Source: JAJECS01 sp965219705 (lineage in GTDB: Bacteria > Chloroflexota > UBA11872). From it: DNA of 64,000 bases. The notes below the pieces were generated by a model. It was not told the origin of the DNA, ran no database searches, and saw only the letters and a list, made by a program, of their open reading frames with translations. The translations under genes and the position numbers were made by a program. Positions 9,318 to 17,016 of this stretch are shown piece by piece; within the stretch, counting starts at the first letter, position 1, and the number at the start of each line of letters is the position of its first letter. The DNA is taken from the NCBI GenBank assembly GCA_965219705.1, contig OZ244789.1:496001-560000 (forward strand), read 5' to 3'.

Positions 9318-9971
9318 TCAGCTCAGCGCGGCGCCCGCCGGTCCCACCAGCACCTGCTGCGTGAGCTCTGCGATCCAGGCGGCCGCAGTGCGCCGGTCCA
9401 GCCGGCGGAGGTCGCAGCCGTAGCGCGCCGATGCGGCGGCCAGGACATCCAGGCCCAAGCGGTCGCCGAGCAGCCGCAGCGCCTTCAGCTGGATGGGGAG
9501 TAGATCCTCAGCCGCGGGAGCGGTGGCGGGAGTCGCTGTGCGCAACCCCGTCTCACTGCGCACCTGCCGACGCGCTCCGCGTGGGCGGTCGATCCAGTCG
9601 GGGTCCACCGCCACCCGGTGCCAGGTGCCGCGCGCGACGTGCGCCGGGCGCACCCCGCCCGTCAACTGCCGGATCGCGGCCGCCGCTTGCCGGCGGGTGA
9701 TATCGCTCACCGCCACGCCGAAGCGCACCGGCAGCTCCCGCCGCCATTCGGCGCCCAGCAGCTCCGCCAGCAGGGTCAGCTGCCGGTTGCGCGCCGGCCG
9801 CTCCCCATACGGCACCTGCCGGACGACCACCGCCACGGGCGGCTCGCGACCAGCAGTCGGTGCTGAGTGGGTGACCGCGTCCGTCATATTCGTGGCGGCG
9901 CTCACGCGCCTGCCACGCCGAAACATGCGCCCCACTGCCTGAGGCAGCAGACGCCCTGAACCTGGGAACAC
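9318..9971 (-). CDS. Hypothetical protein, first gene of the AAA-VWA-RadC cluster
   Basis: 217 residues, not recognised. The GTG at 9971 is chosen because GGAGGAG lies six to seven bases upstream; ATG codons at 9926 and further in are weaker candidates. The middle part (VAVVVRQVPYGERPARNR, then AELLGAEWRRELPVRFG) and the C-terminal helices (DLLPIQLKALRLLGDRLGLD) look like a small folded protein, basic and Arg/Ala-rich. No metal or nucleotide motif is visible. Its position suggests a role connected with the ATPase pair. Confidence 0.6.
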   Translation of the reverse strand: MFPGSGRLLPQAVGRMFRRGRRVSAATNMTDAVTHSAPTAGREPPVAVVVRQVPYGERPARNRQLTLLAELLGAEWRRELPVRFGVAVSDITRRQAAAAIRQLTGGVRPAHVARGTWHRVAVDPDWIDRPRGARRQVRSETGLRTATPATAPAAEDLLPIQLKALRLLGDRLGLDVLAAASARYGCDLRRLDRRTAAAWIAELTQQVLVGPAGAALS

Positions 9972-10003
9972 GACGCTCCTCCTCTGCCCATCTCGGGCAT
10001 GCA

Positions 10004-10032
10004 GGCCCGCCGAGTCCCATCGCCGGCGGGCC
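10004..10032. promoter_or_regulatory. Inverted repeat upstream of the minus-strand cluster
   Basis: GGCCCGCCG and CGGCGGGCC form a 9-bp inverted repeat with an 11-base gap, about 30 bp upstream of the GTG at 9971. It may be an operator. The rest of 9972-10621 holds no convincing gene. Confidence 0.3.
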
Positions 10033-10621
10033 GTAGGCCACCACTCCGGTGGCCGTCCCGCCGGCGCCTGATTGCGCCGACCTCAAACCTAGACGCCCCG
10101 AGCGACCTCCCAGCGCTCAGGCGTCCCAACACTCACGACGCGGGCAACCTCCCGTCACCCGGTCACATCAATCCGTGTCGCGGGCCCGCGGCGGTTATCT
10201 GTTGCGCGGGGGTCGCGACAGAGAAAGCATGCCGAGGATCTGCCCGGGCGCCTATCCAGGTTTCCGTAAACACGGAAAGCCGCGATACCAAGGCCGCCAA
10301 TAGGGCCAATCAGCGGGAGGCGCAGCGGTTCCCAACGTCGCAATTGCCCCCCACTACAAGAACGCTGACCACCTTGGGTCAATCCCGAAACGACCGGAAG
10401 TGCAGTCGACCACGTTCAAGGACGGAACTGTTCATCGGAGTCACCTGAGCAGTCCGGCCCGTGACAGATTGATGGCGAATGCGGCTAGGGCAGCCGGCAC
10501 TGCAGGTCTACTTTGGCCGGCTGCCAGCGGACCACAGGTGCCCACGCGTCTTCATGCGCGAAATGCCGCAATGGACTACTACAGTGTGTGCAACAAGCAC
10601 ACGGTCGAGAAGTCTTGTGAG

Positions 10622-11044
10622 ATGAGCCGGAACCTCTCGGTACGCATTCGCGAGGAGGTCTTCACGCAGCTGGAGGCCCAGAGTCGCAGAAGCGGGCTGT
10701 CACGATCGGCCCTCGTGAAGCAACTGCTCAAGGAAGGGCTGCGCATGGAGCAGCACCCCAGGATTGTCTTCCGTTGGGGTGCCGGTGGGCGACGAGCCGG
10801 GTTGATTGACGGTCCCGACGTGTGGGAGGTCGTGCGCGCGTTTCGTGGAGGGAATGTCTACGATGGCGATGGTCTGACCGGCATGAGGGAGCGGACAGGT
10901 CTGACGGCTGATCAGATACGAGCCGCACTGCGCTATTACACCGAATACACCGACGAAGTCGGTGCGTGGATTCGGCGCGTGGAGGACGAAGCCGCGCGCG
11001 CCGAGGCCCAGTGGCGACGAGAGCAGGAATTGCTGGACCTGTGA
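10622..11044 (+). CDS. RHH antitoxin with a DUF433-like C-terminal region
   Basis: 140 residues. LSVRIREEVFTQLEAQSRRS, then GLSRSALVKQLLKEGL, is a ribbon-helix-helix fold for DNA binding. The part after residue 50 (FRGGNVYDGDGLTGMRERTG, then LTADQIRAALRYYTEY) resembles the DUF433/VapB-like module that pairs with PIN-like toxins. The next gene starts in its stop codon (GTGA), so the two are translationally coupled. It probably neutralises the toxin and represses its own promoter. The ATG at 10622 is chosen because the RHH strand starts directly after it. Confidence 0.75.
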   Translation: MSRNLSVRIREEVFTQLEAQSRRSGLSRSALVKQLLKEGLRMEQHPRIVFRWGAGGRRAGLIDGPDVWEVVRAFRGGNVYDGDGLTGMRERTGLTADQIRAALRYYTEYTDEVGAWIRRVEDEAARAEAQWRREQELLDL

Positions 11045-11472
11045 AGCTGCTGCTTGATGAGATGTGGCCCCCAACGATCGCCGAGACATTGCGGGACCGC
11101 GGCCATCAGGTCGAAGCCGTGGCCGAACGGCCCGATCTTCGCGTGAGGCCTGATGCGGAAATTCTCGAGACAGCGCAGGCGGAATGTTGGGCGATAGTGA
11201 CCGAAAACGTGGTGGACTATCGACCGCTCGCCGCGGCCGCAGTGAGAGCCGGACTTTCCTATCCGGCACTCGTCTTTAGGAGCAACCGCTCCCATCCAAG
11301 AGCAAACGGGCGCACGGCCGAGCGGCTAGTCGCAGTGCTCGATGCTTCACTCAGGACTCGCGGCTGGCCTACGCCGAGGTGCGGCCCAGTGACCGCCAGG
11401 GCGATGCCCTGGCCTTCCTGGACCGGGCGCTGGCGTGGTTCCGCGGGCAGGGGATCGCGGTGCAGGCCGTGA
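11041..11472 (+). CDS. DUF5615 PIN-like toxin, C-terminus replaced by IS DNA
   Basis: The first about 104 residues (VKLLLDEMWPPTIAETLRDR, later PDAEILETAQ, IVTENVVDY and SYPALVFRSN) are a DUF5615 PIN-like nuclease: acidic residues in LLDEM, PDAE and TENVVDY would bind metal. After about base 11352 the DNA matches the inside of an IS481 transposase gene read out of frame, giving a foreign tail of some 39 residues. Family members end near the break, so only the last few native residues seem lost; activity is uncertain. Start GTG overlaps the antitoxin stop by 4 bp. Confidence 0.7.
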   Translation: MKLLLDEMWPPTIAETLRDRGHQVEAVAERPDLRVRPDAEILETAQAECWAIVTENVVDYRPLAAAAVRAGLSYPALVFRSNRSHPRANGRTAERLVAVLDASLRTRGWPTPRCGPVTARAMPWPSWTGRWRGSAGRGSRCRP

Positions 11473-11772
11473 TGACGGAGAACGGCCCCGCCTATCGCGC
11501 GCACGCGTGGCGACGGCACTGCGCCGCGCGCGGGCTGCGGCACCTGCGCACGCGGCCGTACACCCCCCGCACCAATGGCAAGGCCGAACGCTTCATCCAG
11601 CTCCTGCTGCACCGCTGGGCCTATGCCTTCGCCTACCCGTCGAGCACCCACCGCACGCGCGCCCTCATCGGCTGGCTCAGGTGGTATAACCGCCGGCGCC
11701 CCCACGGCTCCCTGGACGGCCTCCCGCCCGTCAGCCGTGTCTCACACCTTGTATGTTCGCGCGCCTTGGATT

Positions 11773-11930
11773 GACCAAGGTCACAGTGAACGGGCCGGGA
11801 CAGACCGATCACACCTTGGTCGTCGGTGACCGCTACAGAGCAGGGTCGTCCCGGCCCGCACGCTGGCCCAGAGCCCGAACAGTTGCCGGGGCCGTGAGCA
11901 CGAGCCCGCATCGGCAAGGCAGGGCGCGTG
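11773..11930 (+). ncRNA. Candidate bridge RNA of the IS110 element
   Basis: The non-coding left end can fold: GACCAAGGT (11773-11781) pairs with ACCTTGGTC (11813-11821), and CGGGCCGGGAC (11791-11801 region) with GTCCCGGCCCG (near 11848-11858). IS110 elements express a structured bridge RNA from a non-coding end. Nine bases, CACACCTTG (about 11810-11818), equal the insertion-site sequence at 11743-11751, as a target guide would. Boundaries and folding are my estimate. Confidence 0.35.
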
Positions 11931-11954
11931 GCCAGTGTTGCCGGAGGGTACCCA

Positions 11955-12900
11955 ATGACGGCACCAGCGGACGTGACGGTGGGGATCGATGTGGCGAAGG
12001 CCCGGTTGGACGTGGCCGTGCAGCCCACGGGGACGAACCTGGACGGTCGCGCGCGCACGCGGCGGCCTGCGGCGATTGCAGGGGCAGCTCGAGGCGCTGC
12101 GGCCGACCCGCATCGGGCTGGAAGCCAGCGGTGGCTACGAGCGGGCCGTGGTCGCCGCCCTGCGCGCCGCTGGCCTGCCCGTCGTCGTCGTCAATCCGCG
12201 CCAGCCTCGCGACTTCGCCCGCGCCCACGGCATCCTGGCCAAGACCGACCGGCTGGACGCGCGCGTGCTGGCGCGGTTCGCGGCCGCGGTGCGGCCTCCG
12301 CTGCGGCCCCAACCCAGCGCCGCCGTCCAGGACCTCCAGCTCCTCAGCCGCCGGCGGCGCCAACTGGTCGCGGACCGCGCGGCCGAGCCGCAGCGGCGCC
12401 GCCACGACCGTGCCCGCCTGGACCTGGGCTTCGACCCCCTGGCCGGCGCGCTGACCGCGGCCCTCGCGCAGGTCGACCGCCAGCTGGCGGCCCTGGTGCA
12501 GGCGGCGCCCGCGCGGCGCGCGCGCGCCGCCTGGCTGCCGAGCATCCCCGGGATCGGGCCCGTGGCCGCCGCCGTCTTGCTGGCCGAAGTGCCCGAACTC
12601 GGGACCTGCTCCCGCCAGCAGGTCGCCGCCCTCGTCGGGGTCGCGCCCTTCAACCGCGACAGCGGCGCGTGGCGCGGGCGGCGGAGTTGCTGGGGCGGGC
12701 GCGCCCAGGTCCGCGCCGCGCTCTACATGGCCGCCCTGACGGCCACCCGCGTCAACCCCACGCTGCGCGCCTGCTACCAGCGCCTCATCGCGGCCGGCAA
12801 GCCGCCCAAGGTGGCCCTCGTCGCCTGCATGCGCAAGCTTCTCGTCCTCCGCAACGCGCTCTGCAAATCCCAGACCACCTGGGACCCGACCATGGCCTAA
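11955..12900 (+). pseudogene. IS110-family DEDD transposase, frameshifted
   Basis: The ATG at 11955 opens VTVGIDVAKARLDVAVQPTG, the first DEDD segment with two Asp. At about 12055-12060 the homologous reading moves to another frame, which continues LRRLQGQLEALRPTRIGLEA, then KTDRLDARVLARFA, to a stop at 12900. The C-terminal Transposase_20 part is visible in LPSIPGIGPVAAAVLLAEVP. One indel therefore separates the start from the rest. GGAGGGTACCCA precedes the ATG. Confidence 0.82.
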
Positions 12901-13060
12901 CCCTTGACGCTCCAACACAGTTGCTTGTGGTCAGTACAGCTAGGCATCCCGCAACACATAGGGCGAGAAATTGGCAAGCGGCATAGGCCTGGAAGAGCTC
13001 CCTCGAGGTCTCAGAACGGTGCCGTTGGTTCTGCCGTCGACACCAACTGCGTCGAGAACG

Positions 13061-13981
13061 TTACGAGTCGCTCCAATCGCCGCCGGCGGGCCAGGCGCGT
13101 TCGAACCCGGCACCTTGCACAACGGCGGATGCGGGCGGAAGCAGAAAGCACCTGAGCATCGCAATGACCACCTCCAGGTTAGGTAACGCCGACAGACCCG
13201 AGCGGCCGCCAAACGCCGACCACTGCGCCCGCTTCCCCGCGTCGGCGCTGATCTCCGAGCTCAGGGCCACCGGTATGTCGACGGGTATCGGCGTGCCGCG
13301 GCCGCCAAAGGTTGCCGCCAAGGCCGCCGCCAACGAGTCCCCTTGAAACGCAAACGTCGTGGCCATGAACCAGAGGTCGTAGAAGTCCTTCATCCGGGTG
13401 TTGGCAATTCCCAATCGCACTATCGCCTCAAACTTCTCTGCCACAACCGTCTCGCGCGGATACGCCCGCAACCGAGGGGCCGGGAAGTCGAGCAGCGTCG
13501 GGAAGTCGGTCTCCACGACGCTAGGCGTCACGACATCGCCAAAGCCGACGTCAACCTGGAGACTGATCCGTGCTCCGTCGAGATCGCCTGTGAGTCGAAC
13601 GCGGATGCCGCCGGCGGCTTGCCCGTCACGAATCGACGCGGCTCGCACCGACCCAGCCAGGAAACGTACGCCATCGGGCGGGACCTCCATTGCGCACAAG
13701 GTCCGAAAAACCGCCTGCACAGCCTCTTCGGCCGGCTCCCCGTAACAGAGAAGATCCACATCGCGCGTGGCTCGGTGGGGCGTCGCAGACCACACTTCGA
13801 ACAGGACCGCCCCCTTGAGCACAAACTGTTCGCGGAAGCCCGATGCCCCGAGCCGGTACAACAGCCGCTCGTTCGCGTAGCGGGTCAGCAGATAGTTGAA
13901 GTCCTCCCCGCCGTCGCGCGCGCGATTCAACAAGCGTTGCCGGACAGACGCGGCGATGTTCCGTGGCTGCCGACGCGTCAC
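13061..13981 (-). CDS. abiEii: AbiEii-type nucleotidyltransferase toxin
   Basis: 306 residues. FVLKGAVLFEVWSATPHRAT, then RDVDLLCYG, is the DNA polymerase beta-like core with its GG-like loop and DxD metal site; TVVAEKFEAIVRLGIANTRM, then KDFYDLW, is the typical later AbiEii motif. Family toxins transfer nucleotides (to tRNA in studied cases) and cause growth arrest or phage abortive infection. Its start overlaps the antitoxin stop by 4 bp. The last about 25 residues look non-conserved. It is bounded by IS debris on one side and a tRNA-Leu remnant beyond the antitoxin. Confidence 0.88.
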   Translation of the reverse strand: MTRRQPRNIAASVRQRLLNRARDGGEDFNYLLTRYANERLLYRLGASGFREQFVLKGAVLFEVWSATPHRATRDVDLLCYGEPAEEAVQAVFRTLCAMEVPPDGVRFLAGSVRAASIRDGQAAGGIRVRLTGDLDGARISLQVDVGFGDVVTPSVVETDFPTLLDFPAPRLRAYPRETVVAEKFEAIVRLGIANTRMKDFYDLWFMATTFAFQGDSLAAALAATFGGRGTPIPVDIPVALSSEISADAGKRAQWSAFGGRSGLSALPNLEVVIAMLRCFLLPPASAVVQGAGFERAWPAGGDWSDS

Positions 13982-14580
13982 AGGATCACTTCCATATAGG
14001 GCTGCATCACACGCGCAACGCGACAGATTCGGGCGTACGCAGCGAGTTCGTCCGCCGTGCTAAGGCGCTGCGCCACGCAGTCGCGCAGCGCCTCAATGGC
14101 GACGTCTAGCCCCACCTTGTTGCGGAACTTGAAGCAGTCCGCCACCGTCTTCGCCGGTTCGTACACTCGCACCGGCACCCCGTCGATGCGCTGCGTTTGG
14201 ATCCCCGCGTCGCGCGCCGGCCCTGAGAACCGCACGATTCGCAGTCCGACCCCAGCCGGCCGTGGCGCTCGATCCTTCGGGCCAATCGCCAGCCACACCT
14301 CAAACGGCCCCTGCGTCGTCAGACCGTGGACGCGCAGCGCGGAGAGCAGGCAGATCACCCCCCGAGGCGTACGCTTCGCAACCTGGGCCAGGGAGCGGTG
14401 CTCGCTCACTGCACCACCAACAGGTGCGTAGAGGCCCCGACCCACTCTCTCGAGCAGTCCCTCGCGTGCGAGCAGGCCAAGATACCGGCCGGGCAGCCCC
14501 TGGGCCTCAAGGTCGCGTGGGCGGGCCAGCCCGACCTCCCGGACGAGGTCGAGAACCGCCGCTCGGCGTGCAGGTGCCAT
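13978..14580 (-). CDS. abiEi: AbiEi-type antitoxin / transcriptional repressor
   Basis: About 200 residues from the ATG at 14580. The N-terminal winged helix (VREVGLARPRDLEAQGLPG) is followed by LERVGRGLYAPVGG and the AbiEi domain (GVICLLSALRVHGLTTQGPF, later VYEPAKTVADCFKFRNKVG). In studied pairs AbiEi represses its own promoter and counteracts AbiEii. An ATG at 14628 also fits the frame but lies within the putative operator. Confidence 0.87.
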   Translation of the reverse strand: MAPARRAAVLDLVREVGLARPRDLEAQGLPGRYLGLLAREGLLERVGRGLYAPVGGAVSEHRSLAQVAKRTPRGVICLLSALRVHGLTTQGPFEVWLAIGPKDRAPRPAGVGLRIVRFSGPARDAGIQTQRIDGVPVRVYEPAKTVADCFKFRNKVGLDVAIEALRDCVAQRLSTADELAAYARICRVARVMQPYMEVIL

Positions 14581-14591
14581 GCGCCAAGACT

Positions 14592-14633
14592 TACGGATAT
14601 ATCGGAAGATGTCAATAAGTACCGACATATCGG
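14592..14633 (-). promoter_or_regulatory. Candidate AbiEi operator, two near-identical repeats
   Basis: TACGGATATATCGG (14592-14605) and TACCGACATATCGG (14620-14633) are 28 bp apart, just upstream of the antitoxin start. Each is itself partly palindromic. The position fits autorepression. Confidence 0.5.
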
Positions 14634-14863
14634 GCAACCAGCACGTCGTCGTCTCGATGCGCTCTAAGTGCCGGCGATCGGGAAATCAGTTCACGCCGTG
14701 GGCGAATGGGGAACGGCAAGAGCCGCAGGCACAATCAGGTTCCACCGGCGGTGCAGCCTCCCGCCACGATGGTCCCGGTCAAGACACAGGCGGGATCGAG
14801 ACTCGCAGCGATGGTAGAGCTAGATGCCTCTTAGTACTAGCTCAATCGGACGGGATCGCTGAA

Positions 14864-14933
14864 TGCCGAAGTGCCGCAATCCTTGAGGGGCTAGTGGCCT
14901 CCGGGCTGTGCGGGTTCGAGTCCCGCCCTCGGC
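14864..14933 (+). pseudogene. tRNA-Leu(GAG) remnant, att-like copy 1
   Basis: CTTGAGGGGCTAGTGG to GCGGGTTCGAGTCCCGCC, then CTCGGCA, is the anticodon-loop-to-acceptor part of a leucine tRNA (long variable arm, T loop TTCGAGT). A tRNA-Leu-like 5' start, GCCGAAGTGCCG, precedes it, but the D arm and anticodon stem are missing (70 instead of about 85 bases). A 40-base piece (14881-14920) recurs exactly at 57.8 kb and, as 36 bases inverted, at 43.25 kb. Confidence 0.7.
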
Positions 14934-15057
14934 ACTACTCGAAGTGGCGGGCCGGATCCGGTCCCCGCGTCCCTAGGCGGCAATCCAGCCAGGCTAGGTG
15001 CGTTCGTGGCACACGTCGCGCCGTGAAATCCGGCTAATTCTAGCTAATTCGGATGGG

Positions 15058-15687
15058 TCAGGGCTGGCGGGTCTGCTGAACGCCGTTCAGTGTGGGTGCG
15101 AGCGTCCCGAGGCCCGTCCCGCGCCCCAACCGAGGCCCGGCCATAGGGCTGGCACTGCCCGACGGCGGAGGAGGATGGCCGCTCGCGATCATCTCCTGCA
15201 ACCGGCGTCCGCCGCCAGCGCGCAGCTCGCGCAGCAGATTGGCGATCTCGGCGTCGATCGCCGCCAACACCTGCGGGCGCCAGCGTCGTGACAGATGGCT
15301 GCGACTCATCCCCGCCGAAGCTGCGATGCCGGCGATCGACTCGCCCGCCACCCACCGCTGCAGGAACTCGCCCTTCCGGGGCTCAAGGGCGCCGGCTACG
15401 CGTGTGCAGGCGAGGCGCAGCACTGCCTGGACGGCCCAGCCCTCGGGGAATGCCCGATCGGCGAACTGCATCCGGCCCAGCGCCTGGAGGTCCCGGTACT
15501 TGGCGAGCGGCGACTGCGAGAGCTCCCAGGCCGAGTTGATCTTGCGTAGAGCCGCCTGCAGCGCCCGCAGACGCGACTGACGAGAATGGCGGCCGCGGCG
15601 GGTGCCCGGCGGTCGTCCACCATTTAGTTGACGCCGATCCCGCCGGGACACGGAGTCGCCATCGCGGAACGGCAGCGATCGGGTCAT
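15058..15687 (-). CDS. Putative HTH DNA-binding protein (island-end protein)
   Basis: About 209 residues from the ATG at 15687; not a family I can name. SRLRALQAALRKINSAWELS is helical; the best fold cue is RWVAGESIAGIAASAGMSRS, followed by HLSRRWRPQVLAAIDAE, which reads as a helix-turn-helix. A second, decayed and IS-split copy lies at 41.7-43.3 kb in the opposite orientation. Both copies have the tRNA-Leu att-like sequence just beyond their 3' end. This suggests a job tied to the integrative element (control, excision or a terminase-like role), which is inference. The C-terminus is Pro/Gly-rich. Confidence 0.6.
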   Translation of the reverse strand: MTRSLPFRDGDSVSRRDRRQLNGGRPPGTRRGRHSRQSRLRALQAALRKINSAWELSQSPLAKYRDLQALGRMQFADRAFPEGWAVQAVLRLACTRVAGALEPRKGEFLQRWVAGESIAGIAASAGMSRSHLSRRWRPQVLAAIDAEIANLLRELRAGGGRRLQEMIASGHPPPPSGSASPMAGPRLGRGTGLGTLAPTLNGVQQTRQP

Positions 15688-15751
15688 GGTGGGTCCATCA
15701 TGGGTCCCGACTGGGTGGGCGGCTACCCAGGTTTCTACCGTTTGGCGATAC

Positions 15752-15900
15752 GGTCTATCCCCGCGCATGCGGGGGAACCCATCCGCGCCAGGTCGTGCGG
15801 AGCGAGCGCAGAGGTCTATCCCCGCGCATGCGGGGAACCGACGAGCGAGCTGGCGGCCACGTCCAGCGTGCGGGTCTATCCCCGCGCATGCGGGGGAACC
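15752..15900 (-). CRISPR. Three-repeat CRISPR relic, type I-E-like repeat
   Basis: Repeats at 15752-15779, 15813-15839 and 15873-15900 read GGTCTATCCCCGCGCATG, then CGGGGGAACC (28 bp; the middle one lost one G). Two spacers of 33 bp lie between (15780-15812, 15840-15872). The palindromic CCCCGCGCATGCGGGG core and the GGTTCCCC...GATAGACC sense on the minus strand are like type I-E repeats. No cas gene is present in the window, and no leader is obvious. Confidence 0.85.
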
Positions 15901-16936
15901 TCAGGGAGTCCTCGTTGCCGTACGTCTGTCGGCTGCCGTAGGGCTCTTTCGTGACATCGGATGCCGACGGGCGAAAGTTCGGGTGGCCGGTCGGTCGGCG
16001 GGACACCGTGGTCGCCAAATCTCCGACGGGCTGCCCCCATGAGAGCCGGCGGTCATGGCCCGGTCCCGTCCGCTTCTGAGACCTAGCCGCGTGGTGATCC
16101 CGGGGCCGGCCATTGGTCCTGCCGGTCCTTCGGATGCCTTGGTCTGCGCACGGGTCGGTGCCGCGCGAGGCCCGGGCGTCGGTCTGCGGCTGGCCGCAGT
16201 GGGGCGCATCGGATGCGACGCGTAGGTCGGGGCGCAAGCCGTCGGCGGCTGTGCCGTCCAGAGGCCGCCGGATCCACGCGCCATCGCTGGCCCACCGGCT
16301 GAGCGGCCACCCTGGTCGACGATCCGCTCGTCCTGCTGGAGTCGGGCCTCGCCAGCCATTGCGGGTCGTGGACCGCTCCAGCTGCGGCAAGTTTGACCGA
16401 GGTCTGCCGTGTCCGGTCCCGCGTCTATTCGCGGAATCTGGGCCCGACGCGGTTACGGTACACAATCGGGGAATGGGCGGCGTGGAGACGTCGGCCGTCG
16501 CCTCTGCCGGCTTTCTTGAGGAACGCGTGCGGCAAATCCACGACATCGGCTTCGCCTACGCCCGGATGTATCCGCCTGGAGCGTGTTCCGGGATCGGGGT
16601 GTTTCGGCTTGCGAGTCAATCACGAGTCGATCTCGTGACGACTGGGACGCTGCTGGTTCACGCGCTGCTCAGGACAACTCCATTCGTCAGCGCTGAATTG
16701 TGGACGTCTCGCGGGTCCGAATCAGGGGTCGACGTGCCCGTGCCCGCCCTGACGCCGACTGTGCGTCTGCCATCCGGGGTTGGCTCGCTGGCCTGCGCTG
16801 GCCGGTTGCCGACGGACTGGACATCGCCCCCGACACGCCCACCGCCGTACGCGTGGACAATCAGCGGGTCGTGATGGCGGCGTGGTCGCCGGACGGCCCG
16901 TCGCGGCTCATCGTGCGGGTCGGCGATCGATGCCGT
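15901..16936. other. No convincing gene
   Basis: Frames are open on both strands, but the products look random, and the minus-strand one is partly the translated CRISPR palindrome. No RNA gene is seen. One plus-strand stretch from 16473 (MGGVETSAVASAGFLEERV) could be a short fragment of a real protein, unsupported otherwise. Confidence 0.4.
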
Positions 16937-17016
16937 GCAATCGGACGACGGCGCGTTTGCAATCAGACGAGTCCAAATATTGCAATTGGACGGTAGGCGA
17001 CTTACGATCAGACGGT
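16937..17016 (+). promoter_or_regulatory. Four phased direct repeats at the start of the DUF4143 ATPase gene
   Basis: GCAATCGGACGA (16937), GCAATCAGACGA (16959), GCAATTGGACGG (16982) and CGATCAGACGGT (about 17005) recur every 22-23 bp, i.e. about two helical turns. The last reaches the GTG start codon. This is the layout of a cooperative repressor site. Confidence 0.55.

Larger units (their letters stand above)
11748..12926 (+). mobile_element. IS110-family element nested in the IS481 remnant
   Basis: The insertion is bounded by CTT at 11748-11750 and 12924-12926, consistent with the short core (often CT) used by IS110 elements, which lack inverted repeats. Length is about 1.18 kb, usual for the family. 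It holds one transposase gene and about 200 bp of non-coding left end. Confidence 0.75.
11353..12938 (+). mobile_element. IS481-type element, 5'-truncated remnant interrupted by an IS110 element
   Basis: Bases 11353-11749 encode the C-terminal part of an IS481 transposase (SRLAYAEVRPSDRQ to RPHGSLDGLPPVSRVSH), very close to the intact copy at 42.0-43.1 kb; the left end and the first catalytic Asp are gone. The frame breaks at CACACCTT, and the matching terminal repeat GTGGTCAGTACA resumes only at 12927-12938. The DNA between is an IS110 element. Beyond the end comes GCTAGG, the same flank as at the intact copy. Confidence 0.8.

Noticed and set aside
11833..12918. Long minus-strand frame opposite the IS110 transposase
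   Set aside because: Translation is repetitive Gly/Ala/Arg and mirrors a recognised transposase on the plus strand; a GC-rich antisense artefact.
14864..14933. Functional tRNA-Leu gene
   Set aside because: Too short by about 15 bases; D arm and 5' strand of the anticodon stem are missing.
15755..16546. Minus-strand frame with PRMRGDRP repeats
   Set aside because: The repeat is the translated CRISPR palindrome; the rest resembles no protein.
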